Source: Pseudomonas koreensis
Lineage (GTDB): Bacteria; Pseudomonadota; Gammaproteobacteria; Pseudomonadales; Pseudomonadaceae
Direction: 5' to 3'
Assembly: GCF_025447595.1 (NCBI RefSeq)
Contig: NZ_JAOEJU010000013.1
Coordinates: 62,001-126,000, forward strand
Length of the DNA: 64,000 nucleotides
In this document: piece by piece, positions 8,103 through 16,769 of the stretch
How the letters are laid out: every line of letters begins with the position of its first letter
How positions within the stretch are numbered: position 1 is the stretch's first letter
Notes under the pieces: model-generated
What the model was told of the DNA's origin: nothing
The model's database searches: none
Seen by the model: the letters and a program-made list of their open reading frames with translations, nothing else
Position numbers and translations under genes: made by a program

Positions 8103-8942
8103 TCAATGGGCCTGGCCGTGCCACGGCACCAGTTTGCGTTGCAGGGCGCGCAGGCCCATTTCCATGGCGAAGGCGATCAGGGCGATGACCAGAATCCCCA
8201 ACACCACCACATCGGTGACCAGGAACTGTGCCGCCGACTGCACCATGAAGCCCAGGCCGCTGGTGGCCGCGATCAGTTCGGCGGCGACCAGAGTCGACCA
8301 ACCCACACCGAGACCGATGCGCACACCGGTCAGAATGTCCGGCAGGGCGCTTGGCAAAATCACGTGGCGGATCAGTTGTGCGCGAGTGGCGCCCAGCGAC
8401 TGCGCGGCGCGCAATTTGGCCGGGTCGACAGTGCGCACGCCGGTGGCGGTGGCAATTGCGATCGGGGCGAAAATCGCCAGGTAGATCAGCAGCACTTTCG
8501 ACAACTCGCCGATGCCGCACCAGATCACGATCAGCGGCAGATAGGCGAGTGGCGGAATCGGGCGGTAGAACTCGATCAGCGGATCGAGCACGCCACGGGC
8601 GATGCGGTTGGCGCCGATGGCAATGCCCACCGGCACCGCGGTCAGAATCGCAAAACCGAGACCCAGGCCGATGCGGCTGAGGCTTGCGCCCAGGTGCTGC
8701 CACAACGTCGAATCCATGTAGCCCGTGGTCGCCAGCAGCCAGCCTTTTTGCAACACGGCGGACGGTGGCGGCAGGAACAGCGGTTCGATCAGCCCGGTGG
8801 CGGTCACGGCCCACCAGATCACCAGCAACGCGAACAGGGTCAGCAGGCTGATCCAGCGGGTGCTGAGACTGCGGCGCACGGGAATCACCACCGACGTGGC
8901 GGCGGGTTTCATGGCGGTGGCGGAAACGTCGTAACTGCTCAT
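8103..8942 (-). CDS. tauC: Taurine ABC transporter permease TauC
   Basis: A 279-residue inner-membrane permease with about six hydrophobic segments and the EAA-like cytoplasmic loop (RAAQSLGATRAQLIRHVILPSALPDI, about residues 175-200) that contacts the ATPase. A soluble N-terminal leader of about 25 residues precedes the first helix (ISLLTLFALLVIWWAV). Its ATG (8940-8942) overlaps the tauB stop as ATGA, indicating translational coupling. Family role: aliphatic sulfonate (taurine) uptake with TauA and TauB. Confidence 0.92.
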   Translation of the reverse strand: MSSYDVSATAMKPAATSVVIPVRRSLSTRWISLLTLFALLVIWWAVTATGLIEPLFLPPPSAVLQKGWLLATTGYMDSTLWQHLGASLSRIGLGLGFAILTAVPVGIAIGANRIARGVLDPLIEFYRPIPPLAYLPLIVIWCGIGELSKVLLIYLAIFAPIAIATATGVRTVDPAKLRAAQSLGATRAQLIRHVILPSALPDILTGVRIGLGVGWSTLVAAELIAATSGLGFMVQSAAQFLVTDVVVLGILVIALIAFAMEMGLRALQRKLVPWHGQAH

Positions 8943-9733
8943 GCGCGCTCCTGCCGCTGAACGGCGCTGCGTTGCGAGAACACTTTGGCCAGCACGTGTT
9001 CGCGGGTTTCGATGAAGCGCGGATCGGACTTGATCGACCGCGCCGATTCGCCGGCGGCGTAGCGCTGGCCGAAGTCGAGGTGCAGACGCTCGACGATCTG
9101 CCCCGGATTCGGCGCCAGCAGAATCAGGTCAGTGGCGAGGAACACCGCTTCTTCAATGTCGTGGGTAATCAGGAACACCGGTTTGGCGGTGCGTTGCCAG
9201 ACTTGCAGCAGCAGTTCCTGCATCTGTTCGCGGGTGAAGGCATCGAGGGCGCCGAAGGGCTCGTCCATCAGCAACACACGCGGGTCGGCCGCGAGGGCGC
9301 GGGCCAGGCCAACACGTTGCTTCTGGCCACCGGAGAGTTGCCAGATGCGACGATGTTCAAAACCGGAAAGGTCGACCAGCGTGAGCATTTCCCGGGCGCG
9401 TTGTTCGCGTTTGTCCTTGGCCACACCGGCCAGTTCCAGACCGAACGCCACGTTGGCCAGCACGTCCTGCCAGGGCAGCAGGGCGTCGTCCTGAAACACC
9501 ACGCCGCGCTCGGCGCTCGGGCCTTTGACCGGCACGTTGTCGAGGGTGATGCGGCCGGCACTCGGTTCGACGAAACCGGCAATCAGGTTCAACAGCGAAG
9601 TCTTGCCACTGCCGGACGGGCCCAGGGCCACCAGCAATTGCTGAGGGCCGAGGGTCAGGGAAATGTCGGACAGTACCGGTTCCGGGCTGCCGGGGTACTG
9701 TGCGCTGATGCGCTCCAGCTGTAGCAAGGCCAT
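8939..9733 (-). CDS. tauB: Taurine ABC transporter ATP-binding protein TauB
   Basis: A 264-residue ABC ATPase. Walker A is GPSGSGKTS (about residues 38-46), the Q-loop is VVFQDDALLPW, the signature is LSGGQKQRVGLARAL, Walker B is VLLMDEPFGALD and the switch His is in ITHDIEEAV. The start is ATG 9733 (MALLQLERIS) with GGGAG upstream; the longer open frame to 9877 overlaps tauA antisense-free sequence and lacks a good start. It follows tauA by 16 bp and overlaps tauC by 4 bp. It energises taurine import. Confidence 0.93.
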   Translation of the reverse strand: MALLQLERISAQYPGSPEPVLSDISLTLGPQQLLVALGPSGSGKTSLLNLIAGFVEPSAGRITLDNVPVKGPSAERGVVFQDDALLPWQDVLANVAFGLELAGVAKDKREQRAREMLTLVDLSGFEHRRIWQLSGGQKQRVGLARALAADPRVLLMDEPFGALDAFTREQMQELLLQVWQRTAKPVFLITHDIEEAVFLATDLILLAPNPGQIVERLHLDFGQRYAAGESARSIKSDPRFIETREHVLAKVFSQRSAVQRQERA

Positions 9734-9749
9734 CGCAATTAACTCCCGA

Positions 9750-10727
9750 TCAGTTGGTGATGTACTTGGCGCTGACGTACGGCGCGTAGTCCGGCAGTAC
9801 CGCTTCGACCTTGCCTTGCTCCTTGAGGAACGCAGCGGTGTCGGTGATGGCTTTGGTGGTCGGCGCGCCGAGGTCACTGACCTGATCCGCCGCCAGCGGG
9901 TAGACGTTGCCTTGCAGCAACAATGGAATGTCGCTGGCCTTGGCGCCGGAGAGTTTCACCAGCTTGTCGACGTTGCTTTGATTGGCCAGCCAGGCTTTCG
10001 GATCTTTGCGGTAGTCGGCGTAGGCGTCGAGGGTGACCTTGGCGAACGCGGTGACGATTTCCGGGTGCTTCTCGGCGAAGTCCTTGCGCACGATCCAGGC
10101 GTCGAAGGTCGGCGCGCCGAATTTGGCCAGTTCGCCGGAAGTGATCAGCACTTTGCCGTTTTCCTTGGCCACACCCAGCGCCGGGTCCCAAACGTAGGTG
10201 GCGTCGATGTCACCGCGTTTCCACGCAGCAATGATCGCTGGCGGGGCGAGGTTGAGGACGGTGACTTTTGAGGGGTCGATGTTCCAGTGTTTGAGCGCGG
10301 CGAGCAGGCTGTAGTGACCGGTGGACACGAACGGCACGGCGATTTTCTTGCCGACCAGATCCTGCGGGGTCTTGATGCCGGAGCCGTCACGGGCGACCAG
10401 TGCTTCGGCGGCGCCGATCTGGGTGGCGATGAGGAAGGTTTCCACCGGGACTTTGCGGGTGATTGCAGCGGTCAGCGGGCTGGAACCGAGGTAGCCGATC
10501 TGCACGTCACCGGAGGCGATGGCGGCAATGATGTCGGCACCGTTATCGAATTTGCGCCAGTTGATGTCGGCCTTGGTTGCTTTTTCGTAGGCGCCGTCGG
10601 CCTGGGCGACTTTCGCCGGGTCAACGGTGGTCTGGTAGGCGACGGTGAGGTCGGCGGCCTGAGCCAGAAAACTCGCGGCAGCCAGAGAGGCCACGGCCAG
10701 CAGGCGAAGCGGGAAATTCAGTTTCAT
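9750..10727 (-). CDS. tauA: Taurine-binding periplasmic protein TauA
   Basis: A 325-residue periplasmic solute-binding protein. The N-terminal signal peptide (KLNFPLRLLAVASLAAASFLAQA) has likely cleavage after AQA, giving mature ADLTVAYQT. The fold is that of the SsuA/TauA nitrate-sulfonate-taurine family, with IGYLGSSPLTAAI, VPFVSTGHYSLLAALKHW and YVWDPALG landmarks. It is the first gene of tauABCD, preceded by an AT-rich promoter region typical of sulfur-starvation genes. It delivers taurine or related sulfonates to TauBC. Confidence 0.93.
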   Translation of the reverse strand: MKLNFPLRLLAVASLAAASFLAQAADLTVAYQTTVDPAKVAQADGAYEKATKADINWRKFDNGADIIAAIASGDVQIGYLGSSPLTAAITRKVPVETFLIATQIGAAEALVARDGSGIKTPQDLVGKKIAVPFVSTGHYSLLAALKHWNIDPSKVTVLNLAPPAIIAAWKRGDIDATYVWDPALGVAKENGKVLITSGELAKFGAPTFDAWIVRKDFAEKHPEIVTAFAKVTLDAYADYRKDPKAWLANQSNVDKLVKLSGAKASDIPLLLQGNVYPLAADQVSDLGAPTTKAITDTAAFLKEQGKVEAVLPDYAPYVSAKYITN

Positions 10728-10739
10728 TGAAGAGCTCCA

Positions 10740-10856
10740 TATCAGGCGACCGAGCGTCGGCGTGAAAGGAGACTAAATGATCTAAGAATCTAAAAATAAA
10801 TAACTTTTTAGAATGAGCTTATGAGCGGAAAAATCTAAGCGTGACCGCTGCGCGGT
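10740..10856 (-). promoter_or_regulatory. AT-rich tau promoter region
   Basis: The sequence upstream of tauA is strikingly AT-rich against the genome (a run of TAA, TTTTTA and AATAAATAA around 10774-10815). Such tracts precede sulfonate-uptake genes that depend on LysR-type CysB/Cbl regulators. I cannot mark an exact binding site or start point. Confidence 0.45.
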
Positions 10857-10924
10857 CATTCGCGAGCAGGCTCGCTCCCACAGGAGATTGCAATCACCTG
10901 TGGGAACGAGCCTGCTCGCGAAAA
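10857..10924. repeat. REP pair (inverted), GAGCAGGCTC type
   Basis: TTCGCGAGCAGGCTCGCTCC (10859-10878) and the inverted CACCTGTGGGAACGAGCCTGCTCGCGAA copy ending at 10922 lie between the tau promoter and the gshA 3' end, separated by only about 10 bases. Confidence 0.9.
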
Positions 10925-10945
10925 GGTTCGAAGAACCTTCTGATG

Positions 10946-12529
10946 TCAGTTGCTGATCGCCAGAATGCTCGCCTGATACGACCCGACAAACACGTCGAAA
11001 TCGCCCACCTCGTTCTGCTCCAGCTCAGCCTGTTGAGCCAGCGACGAGCGCGCCAGTTCTTCGAACTTCGCTTGTTCCTCAGCCGCCAACGGCTCGCTGC
11101 GGAAGAACTCGGCGTGGGCCTGGCTCTGGCGCAGGGAGAATTGCGCGAAGCTTTCCTTGTGCGTGGCCATGGCTGCCAGCACCTGGGCAGAAGGTGTCAG
11201 GGACGAATCCTTGACCTTGGCCAGCTGCGCATCGAGCGCCTTGCTGTGGGCATCGCCGCCGTGGCTTTGATCCAGCAGCGCCGCCAGCGGAGCGATTTTT
11301 TCCAGCAGTTCGGCGGCCCATTCCTTCAGCTCGACCGGTTGGCCGTCGCGCTGCAATTGCAGACCCGGACGGCGACCTTCCTTGACCACGCTGAGGAAAT
11401 TGGAGGTGGCGTTGCCGCAGGAGTTGTTGGTCAGCAGCGGGCTTTCGTTCAGCGCGCAGTACAGCAGGAACGCGTCGAGGAAGCGCGACTCGGTGAGGTC
11501 GATGCCCATCGGCAGGAACGGGTTGATGTCCAGGCAGCGCACTTCGACGTACTGGATGCCACGAGCCATCAAGGCCTGGATCGGCCGCTCGCCGGTGTAG
11601 GTCACGCGTTTCGGACGGATGTTGGAGTAGTACTCGTTTTCGATCTGCAGGATGTTGGTGTTCAGTTGCACCCACTCGCCATCCTGGTGCGTGCCGACTT
11701 CAACGTACGGCGCGTACGGCGTGGCCACCGCTTTGCGCAGGCTGTCGGTGTAGCTCGCCAGGTCGTTGTAGCAAGGGGTCAGACCGGCCTGGGCGTTGCT
11801 CTGATAACCGAGGTCGCTCATGCGCAGGCTGGTGGCGTAGGGCAGGTACAGGGTGTCTGGATCCAGCTGTTCCAACTGGTGCGCACGACCGCGCAGGAAA
11901 CCCGCGTCCAGCGCCGGCGAAGCACCGAACAGGTACATCAGTAGCCAGCTATAGCGGCGGAAGTTACGGATCAGCGCGATATAGGACGATGACTGGAAAT
12001 CCCGGTCGGTGCCGACGAAGCCTTCGGCTTCTTTCAGCAACGGCCAGAGCTTTTCCGGCAGGGAGAAGTTGTAGTGAATCCCGGCGATGCACTGCATGGT
12101 CTTGCCGTAACGCAGGGCCAGGCCCTTGCGGTAGACGTACTTGAGCTGACCGATGTTGGAGGTGCCGTAATAGGCGATCGGGATGTCTTCCTCGGCCGGC
12201 AACGGGCACGGCATCGATGGACTCCACAGGTACTCGTTGCCGAGCTTGCTGTAGGCGAAGCGATGAATCTTGTCCAGGCTCGCCAGGGTGTCGGCCGGGT
12301 CTGGCAGGGCGGGCGTGATGAACTCCAGCAGCGACTCGGAATAGTCGGTCGTGATCTGTTCGTTGGTCAGCGCGGAACCCAGGGCTTCAGGGTGCGGCGT
12401 TTGGGCCAGGCGGCCTTCGCCGGTCACGCGCAGACATTCACGTTCGATACCGTGAAGGCACTGCTCAAGCAGAGAGAGGTTAGCGCGCTCGCCGAGCAGA
12501 GCCAGGCGGCGGTTGAGAAGTTCGCTCAA
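10946..12529 (-). CDS. gshA: Glutamate-cysteine ligase GshA
   Basis: A 527-residue gamma-proteobacterial type glutamate-cysteine ligase, the first step of glutathione synthesis. It shows GIERECLRV (about residues 28-36), TDYSESLLEFITP, YGTSNIGQLKYVYRKGLALRYGKTMQCIAGIHYNFS and YVEVRCLDINPFLP, all hallmarks of the family. The chosen start is TTG at 12529 (reading as MSELLNRRLALLGE), 7 nt after AAGGA; the GTG at 12544 overlaps that ribosome-binding site and is less likely. The gene stands alone. A long stem-loop in the untranslated leader (12590-12659) and a REP pair lie upstream. Confidence 0.93.
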   Translation of the reverse strand: MSELLNRRLALLGERANLSLLEQCLHGIERECLRVTGEGRLAQTPHPEALGSALTNEQITTDYSESLLEFITPALPDPADTLASLDKIHRFAYSKLGNEYLWSPSMPCPLPAEEDIPIAYYGTSNIGQLKYVYRKGLALRYGKTMQCIAGIHYNFSLPEKLWPLLKEAEGFVGTDRDFQSSSYIALIRNFRRYSWLLMYLFGASPALDAGFLRGRAHQLEQLDPDTLYLPYATSLRMSDLGYQSNAQAGLTPCYNDLASYTDSLRKAVATPYAPYVEVGTHQDGEWVQLNTNILQIENEYYSNIRPKRVTYTGERPIQALMARGIQYVEVRCLDINPFLPMGIDLTESRFLDAFLLYCALNESPLLTNNSCGNATSNFLSVVKEGRRPGLQLQRDGQPVELKEWAAELLEKIAPLAALLDQSHGGDAHSKALDAQLAKVKDSSLTPSAQVLAAMATHKESFAQFSLRQSQAHAEFFRSEPLAAEEQAKFEELARSSLAQQAELEQNEVGDFDVFVGSYQASILAISN

Positions 12530-12589
12530 TTTGGATTCCTTCACGCGTCAGTCGCCCCAATATGGGGGTGGGCAGGACGGTCTACAAGG

Positions 12590-12659
12590 GTGAAGTTGAA
12601 ACTGGCGTTTTCGCCTGGTTTTTCGGGCTCTGTAGCCCCCGTTGAAACGCCAACTTCAC
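12590..12659 (-). other. Stem-loop in the gshA leader region
   Basis: GTGAAGTT (12590-12597) pairs with AACTTCAC (12652-12659), and inside it GGCGTTT (12604-12610) pairs with AAACGCC (12645-12651). The apical part holds GGGCT-CTGT-AGCCC. It lies 61 bases upstream of the gshA start and has no terminator T-run on the gshA strand. Confidence 0.55.
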
Positions 12660-12700
12660 TCCCTGAATCTGGCCGATGCACGCGAAGATTACGCGGTCCC

Positions 12701-12791
12701 TGTGGGAGCGGGCTTGCCCGCGAAGGCGTCGTGTCAGGCAACCTGATGCTGCCTGACACTCCCTCTTCGCGGGCAAGCCCGCTCCCACAGA
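12701..12791. repeat. REP pair (inverted) with palindromic centre
   Basis: GTGGGAGCGGGCTTGCCCGC and its inverted copy end at 12790. The spacer itself is palindromic (GTGTCAGGCA ... TGCCTGACAC, 12731-12759), so the whole block could fold into one long hairpin of about 90 nt. It lies between gshA and the thioesterase 3' end. Confidence 0.9.
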
Positions 12792-12846
12792 AAAGCTCGA
12801 CGCTGCGATCACAGCGCCGAAATTAACTCAAAATGATGAACAACAT

Positions 12847-13230
12847 CTACAGGACAGCGAACGTGCCTTGCGCTTTTGCGACCAGTTTGTCGCCCTGCAT
12901 CACGTCGGCTTCGACCACCAGCGTGCGCCGGCCCGGGTGGATCACCCGCGCCGTGCACATCACCTCGCCTTCAGAGACGGCGCGGATATAGTTGATCTTG
13001 CACTCGATGGTCGCGCTCTGCTGGTCGAAGCCGTGGGTGCTGGAACAGGCCAGCCCCATGGCGATATCCACCAGACTGAACAGCGCGCCGCCGTGCAGCT
13101 TGCCGCCGCGGTTGCGCAGTTCGGGTTCCAGCGCCAGGGCGACTTGCGCCACCCCGGTTTCCAGACTGTGCAGGCGGCAGCCCAACAGCTTGAAAAACGC
13201 GCTCTCGACGAGCCCGGCCGGAATCTCCAT
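12847..13230 (-). CDS. PaaI-family hotdog thioesterase
   Basis: A 127-residue single hotdog-fold protein with the PaaI/4HBT signature (RNRGGKLHGGALFSLVDIAMGLA, about residues 38-61, where HGG and the following Asp form the active-site helix). It probably hydrolyses an acyl-CoA; the substrate cannot be read from the sequence. Its ATG overlaps the tex stop by one base (TGATG), so it is translationally coupled to tex and forms a two-gene operon with it. Confidence 0.85.
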   Translation of the reverse strand: MEIPAGLVESAFFKLLGCRLHSLETGVAQVALALEPELRNRGGKLHGGALFSLVDIAMGLACSSTHGFDQQSATIECKINYIRAVSEGEVMCTARVIHPGRRTLVVEADVMQGDKLVAKAQGTFAVL

Positions 13231-15554
13231 CAGCGTTTCTTCAACTGCTTGGCGTTGGCAAACAGCGACGCCATCGCGTTATTGGCTGGAGCCGCCGGGA
13301 TGCTTTCCTTGCGCGGAGCCGAACCCTGCGACTGGCGTGGCGCCGAGCCCGGACGCGAACCACGGGCGCCGTCGATCTTCTCGCCCGGGGTGTCGCTCAT
13401 GCGCATCGACAGGCCGACGCGTTTGCGCGGGATGTCGACTTCCATGACCTTCACTTTCACCACGTCACCGGCCTTCACCGCTTCGCGCGGATCCTTGATG
13501 AATTTCTCCGACAGCGCCGAAATGTGCACCAGACCGTCCTGATGCACGCCGATGTCGACGAACGCGCCGAATGCGGTCACGTTGGTCACCACGCCTTCGA
13601 GGATCATCCCCAGTTGCAGGTCCTTCAGGTCCTCGACGCCTTCCTGGAACTCGGCGGTCTTGAACTCCGGACGCGGGTCACGGCCCGGTTTTTCCAGTTC
13701 CTGCAGGATGTCGGTGACGGTTGGCAGACCGAAGGTCTCGTCGGTGAATTTCTTCGGATCCAGACGCTTGAGGAACGCGGCGTCGCCGATCAGCGAGCGA
13801 ATGTCGCGGTCGGTTTCAGCGGCGATGCGTTGCACCAGTGGATAGGCTTCCGGGTGAACCGCCGAGGAGTCCAGCGGGTTGTCGCCGTTCATCACACGCA
13901 GGAAGCCGGCTGCCTGTTCGAAGGTTTTCTCGCCCAGACGCGCGACTTTCTTCAGCGCAGCGCGGGTCTTGAATGCGCCGTGCTCGTCACGGTGAGTCAC
14001 GATGTTCTGCGCCAGGGTCGCGTTGAGGCCGGAGATCCGCGCCAACAGCGCCACGGACGCGGTGTTCACGTCCACGCCCACGGCGTTCACGCAGTCCTCG
14101 ACCACGGCGTCCAGGCCGCGCGCAAGTTTCAGTTGCGACACGTCGTGCTGGTACTGGCCGACACCGATGGATTTCGGATCGATTTTCACCAGCTCGGCCA
14201 GTGGATCCTGCAGACGGCGGGCGATCGAGACCGCGCCACGGATCGACACGTCCAGATCCGGGAACTCCTTGGCCGCCAGTTCCGATGCCGAGTACACCGA
14301 TGCGCCGGCTTCGGACACCATGACCTTGGTCATTTTCATCGCTGGGTATTTTTTGATCAGCTCGATCGCCAGCTTGTCGGTTTCACGGCTGGCGGTGCCG
14401 TTGCCGATGGCGATCAGGTCGACCGAATGCTTGGCGCACAGGGCGGCCAGGATGGCGATGGTCTGATCCCATTTGTTGTGCGGTACGTGCGGGTAAACCG
14501 TGGCGTGATCCAGCAGCTTGCCGGTGGAGTCGACCACCGCAACCTTGCAACCGGTACGCAGGCCCGGGTCGAGGCCCAAAGTGGCGCGCGGGCCAGCCGG
14601 GGCGGCCAGCAGCAGGTCGTGCAGGTTGTGGGCGAACACATTGATCGCTTCGGTTTCGGCGCCGTCACGCAGCTCGCCGAGCAGGTCGGTTTCCAGGTGG
14701 GTGTAGAGCTTGACCTTCCAGGTCCAGCGCACCACTTCACCGAGCCATTTGTCGGCAGGACGGTTCTGGTTCTGGATGCCGACGTGCTGACCGATCATGC
14801 CTTCGCACGGGTGCAGGGTGCCCGGCAGCTCTTCGCCGACTTTCAGCGCGGAGCTGAGAATGCCTTCGTTGCGGCCACGGAAAATCGCCAGCGCACGGTG
14901 CGACGGCATGCTTTTCAGAGGCTCGTCGTGTTCGAAGTAATCGCGGAATTTCGCGCCTTCCTCTTCCTTGCCGGCGATCACGCGGGCACTGAGGGTGGCT
15001 TCCTGCTTCAGGTAGGTGCGCAGCTTTTCCAGCAGGTTGGCGTCTTCGGCGAAGCGCTCCATGAGGATGTACTTGGCGCCTTCCAGCGCTGCCTTGACGT
15101 CGGCCACACCTTTTTCGGCGTCGATGAAGCGCGCGGCTTCGGCTTCCGGGGCCAGTGACGGGTCGTTGAACAGACCGTCGGCCAGTTCGCCGAGGCCGGC
15201 TTCCAGGGCGATCTGACCCTTGGTGCGGCGCTTCTGCTTGTACGGCAGGTACAAGTCTTCGAGGCGGGTCTTGGTGTCGGCGAGTTTGATTTCGCGCTCC
15301 AGCTCAGGGGTGAGTTTGCCCTGCTCCTGGATGCTGGAAAGAATGCTGATGCGCCGTTCGTCGAGTTCTCGCAGGTAGCGCAGACGCTCTTCCAGATGAC
15401 GCAGTTGGGTGTCATCGAGGCTGCCGGTCACTTCTTTCCGGTAACGGGCGATGAAGGGAACGGTAGAGCCTTCATCGAGTAGCGCGACGGCCGCTTCGAC
15501 CTGTTGTGGGCGTACGCCGAGTTCCTCGGCGATGCGGCTGTTGATGCTGTCCAT
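13230..15554 (-). CDS. tex: Transcription accessory protein Tex
   Basis: A 774-residue Tex protein, the usual length. In order it has an N-terminal helical region (IAEELGVRPQQVEAAVALLDEGSTVPFIARYRKEVTG), a YqgF-like RNase H fold (TLGLDPGLRTGCKVAVVD, about residues 325-342), helix-hairpin-helix units (NTASVALLARISGLN) and a C-terminal S1 RNA-binding domain (LGMILEGVVTNVTAFGAFVDIGVHQDGLVHIS), then a low-complexity basic tail. It binds RNA and influences transcription and stress tolerance. The start is ATG 15554 with AGGTGG upstream. The frame stays open further upstream but without support. Confidence 0.95.
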   Translation of the reverse strand: MDSINSRIAEELGVRPQQVEAAVALLDEGSTVPFIARYRKEVTGSLDDTQLRHLEERLRYLRELDERRISILSSIQEQGKLTPELEREIKLADTKTRLEDLYLPYKQKRRTKGQIALEAGLGELADGLFNDPSLAPEAEAARFIDAEKGVADVKAALEGAKYILMERFAEDANLLEKLRTYLKQEATLSARVIAGKEEEGAKFRDYFEHDEPLKSMPSHRALAIFRGRNEGILSSALKVGEELPGTLHPCEGMIGQHVGIQNQNRPADKWLGEVVRWTWKVKLYTHLETDLLGELRDGAETEAINVFAHNLHDLLLAAPAGPRATLGLDPGLRTGCKVAVVDSTGKLLDHATVYPHVPHNKWDQTIAILAALCAKHSVDLIAIGNGTASRETDKLAIELIKKYPAMKMTKVMVSEAGASVYSASELAAKEFPDLDVSIRGAVSIARRLQDPLAELVKIDPKSIGVGQYQHDVSQLKLARGLDAVVEDCVNAVGVDVNTASVALLARISGLNATLAQNIVTHRDEHGAFKTRAALKKVARLGEKTFEQAAGFLRVMNGDNPLDSSAVHPEAYPLVQRIAAETDRDIRSLIGDAAFLKRLDPKKFTDETFGLPTVTDILQELEKPGRDPRPEFKTAEFQEGVEDLKDLQLGMILEGVVTNVTAFGAFVDIGVHQDGLVHISALSEKFIKDPREAVKAGDVVKVKVMEVDIPRKRVGLSMRMSDTPGEKIDGARGSRPGSAPRQSQGSAPRKESIPAAPANNAMASLFANAKQLKKR

Positions 15555-15914
15555 AAAACCACCTGACAAATTGTGAAAGCAGGCTCGCAGGCGCGTAAAT
15601 GAAGGCCCGGAGTCTGGTGGGGCGGCTTGATGCTGGCCGCTGCCTGGGTCAAAAGGCATCCCATTGACCCGTGAAATCGAACAATTACTGCGGCGCCCAT
15701 GAAAATAAAGGACGGCCACCTGCGGTAACGATTCAGACGTTGCCTGACACAAAAGGCCGCGCATTATAACCAGCGTTCTGTCATTCGGGGGCGACGCAGT
15801 CTGTAGGCACAAGCCCCGGTTTTCTGGCAGTGAAGGAAAAATCTGCTAACAATGCACACGGTGCGTATAACGGCAGCTACGCCATAATGCGCGCCGAGCT
15901 AAAAGGAGCATCCA
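15555..15914. promoter_or_regulatory. Divergent tex / ompR intergenic region
   Basis: This 360-bp stretch lies between the divergent tex and ompR starts and must hold both promoters. I see no gene, REP element or strong hairpin. CACACGGTGCGTATAACGG near 15855-15873 contains a possible -10 (TATAAC) for ompR. Confidence 0.4.
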
Positions 15915-16655
15915 ATGAGCAGCACTGCACAAACTGCTGAAGGCGAAAAAATTCTCATCGTTGACGACGATCCGGGGCTGAGCAGCCTGCTGGAACGCTT
16001 TTTCGTCAGCAAGGGCTACCGTGCCCGCGCCGTACCGAATACCGAGCAGATGGATCGTCTGCTGTCGCGTGAAGTGTTCAACCTGGTCGTCCTCGACCTG
16101 ATGCTGCCGGGCGAAGACGGACTGACAGCTTGCCGCCGCCTGCGTGGCGCGAACAATCAGATTCCGATCATCATGCTCACCGCCAAGGGCGACGAGTTGA
16201 GCCGTATCAAGGGCCTGGAACTGGGCGCCGACGACTACCTGGCCAAGCCGTTCAACCCTGACGAGCTGATGGCTCGCGTCAAAGCCGTGTTGCGCCGTCA
16301 GGCCGCACCGGTACCGGGCGCGCCGGGCAGTGAAGAAGAAAACGTCACGTTTGGCGACTACGTGCTGTCCCTGGCCACCCGCGAACTCAAGCGCGGCGAC
16401 GAAGTGCACATGCTCACTACCGGTGAGTTTGCGGTGCTCAAGGCCCTGGTGATGAATGCCCGTCAGCCGCTGACCCGCGACAAGTTGATGAACCTCGCCC
16501 GTGGTCGTGAGTGGGATGCCCTGGAGCGTTCCATCGACGTGCAGATTTCCCGTCTGCGCCGGATGATCGAACCTGATCCGTCCAAGCCGCGCTACATCCA
16601 GACCGTCTGGGGTGTCGGCTACGTGTTCGTGCCGGATGGCAACTCCACCAAGTGA
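15915..16655 (+). CDS. ompR: Osmolarity response regulator OmpR
   Basis: A 246-residue response regulator. The receiver domain has the acidic pair in ILIVDDDPGL (about residues 15-24), the phospho-acceptor Asp in LVVLDLMLPGEDG and the conserved Lys in DDYLAKPF. A C-terminal winged helix follows (LTTGEFAVLKALV ... LERSIDVQISRLRRMIEPDPSKPRYIQTVWGVGYVFVP), as in OmpR. The start is ATG 15915, 7 nt after AAAAGGAG. It is followed 114 bp later by envZ on the same strand. Confidence 0.94.
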   Translation: MSSTAQTAEGEKILIVDDDPGLSSLLERFFVSKGYRARAVPNTEQMDRLLSREVFNLVVLDLMLPGEDGLTACRRLRGANNQIPIIMLTAKGDELSRIKGLELGADDYLAKPFNPDELMARVKAVLRRQAAPVPGAPGSEEENVTFGDYVLSLATRELKRGDEVHMLTTGEFAVLKALVMNARQPLTRDKLMNLARGREWDALERSIDVQISRLRRMIEPDPSKPRYIQTVWGVGYVFVPDGNSTK

Positions 16656-16663
16656 TGGGTGAT

Positions 16664-16756
16664 TTGTAGGAGCGGGTCTGCGGGAAACGGTCGGAAACGC
16701 CGTCAGCGCAGACTCGCAATCCGCAATATGCGAGCATTGCTCGCTCCTGCAAGTGT
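16664..16756. repeat. Degenerate REP pair between ompR and envZ
   Basis: GTAGGAGCGGGTCTGCGGG (about 16667-16685) and the inverted GAGCATTGCTCGCTCCTGCAAG (about 16732-16753) resemble diverged REP units of the TAGGAGC type. They sit inside the ompR-envZ operon and could shape the relative amounts of the two products. Confidence 0.6.
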
Positions 16757-16769
16757 GTAGCGGTTATCC

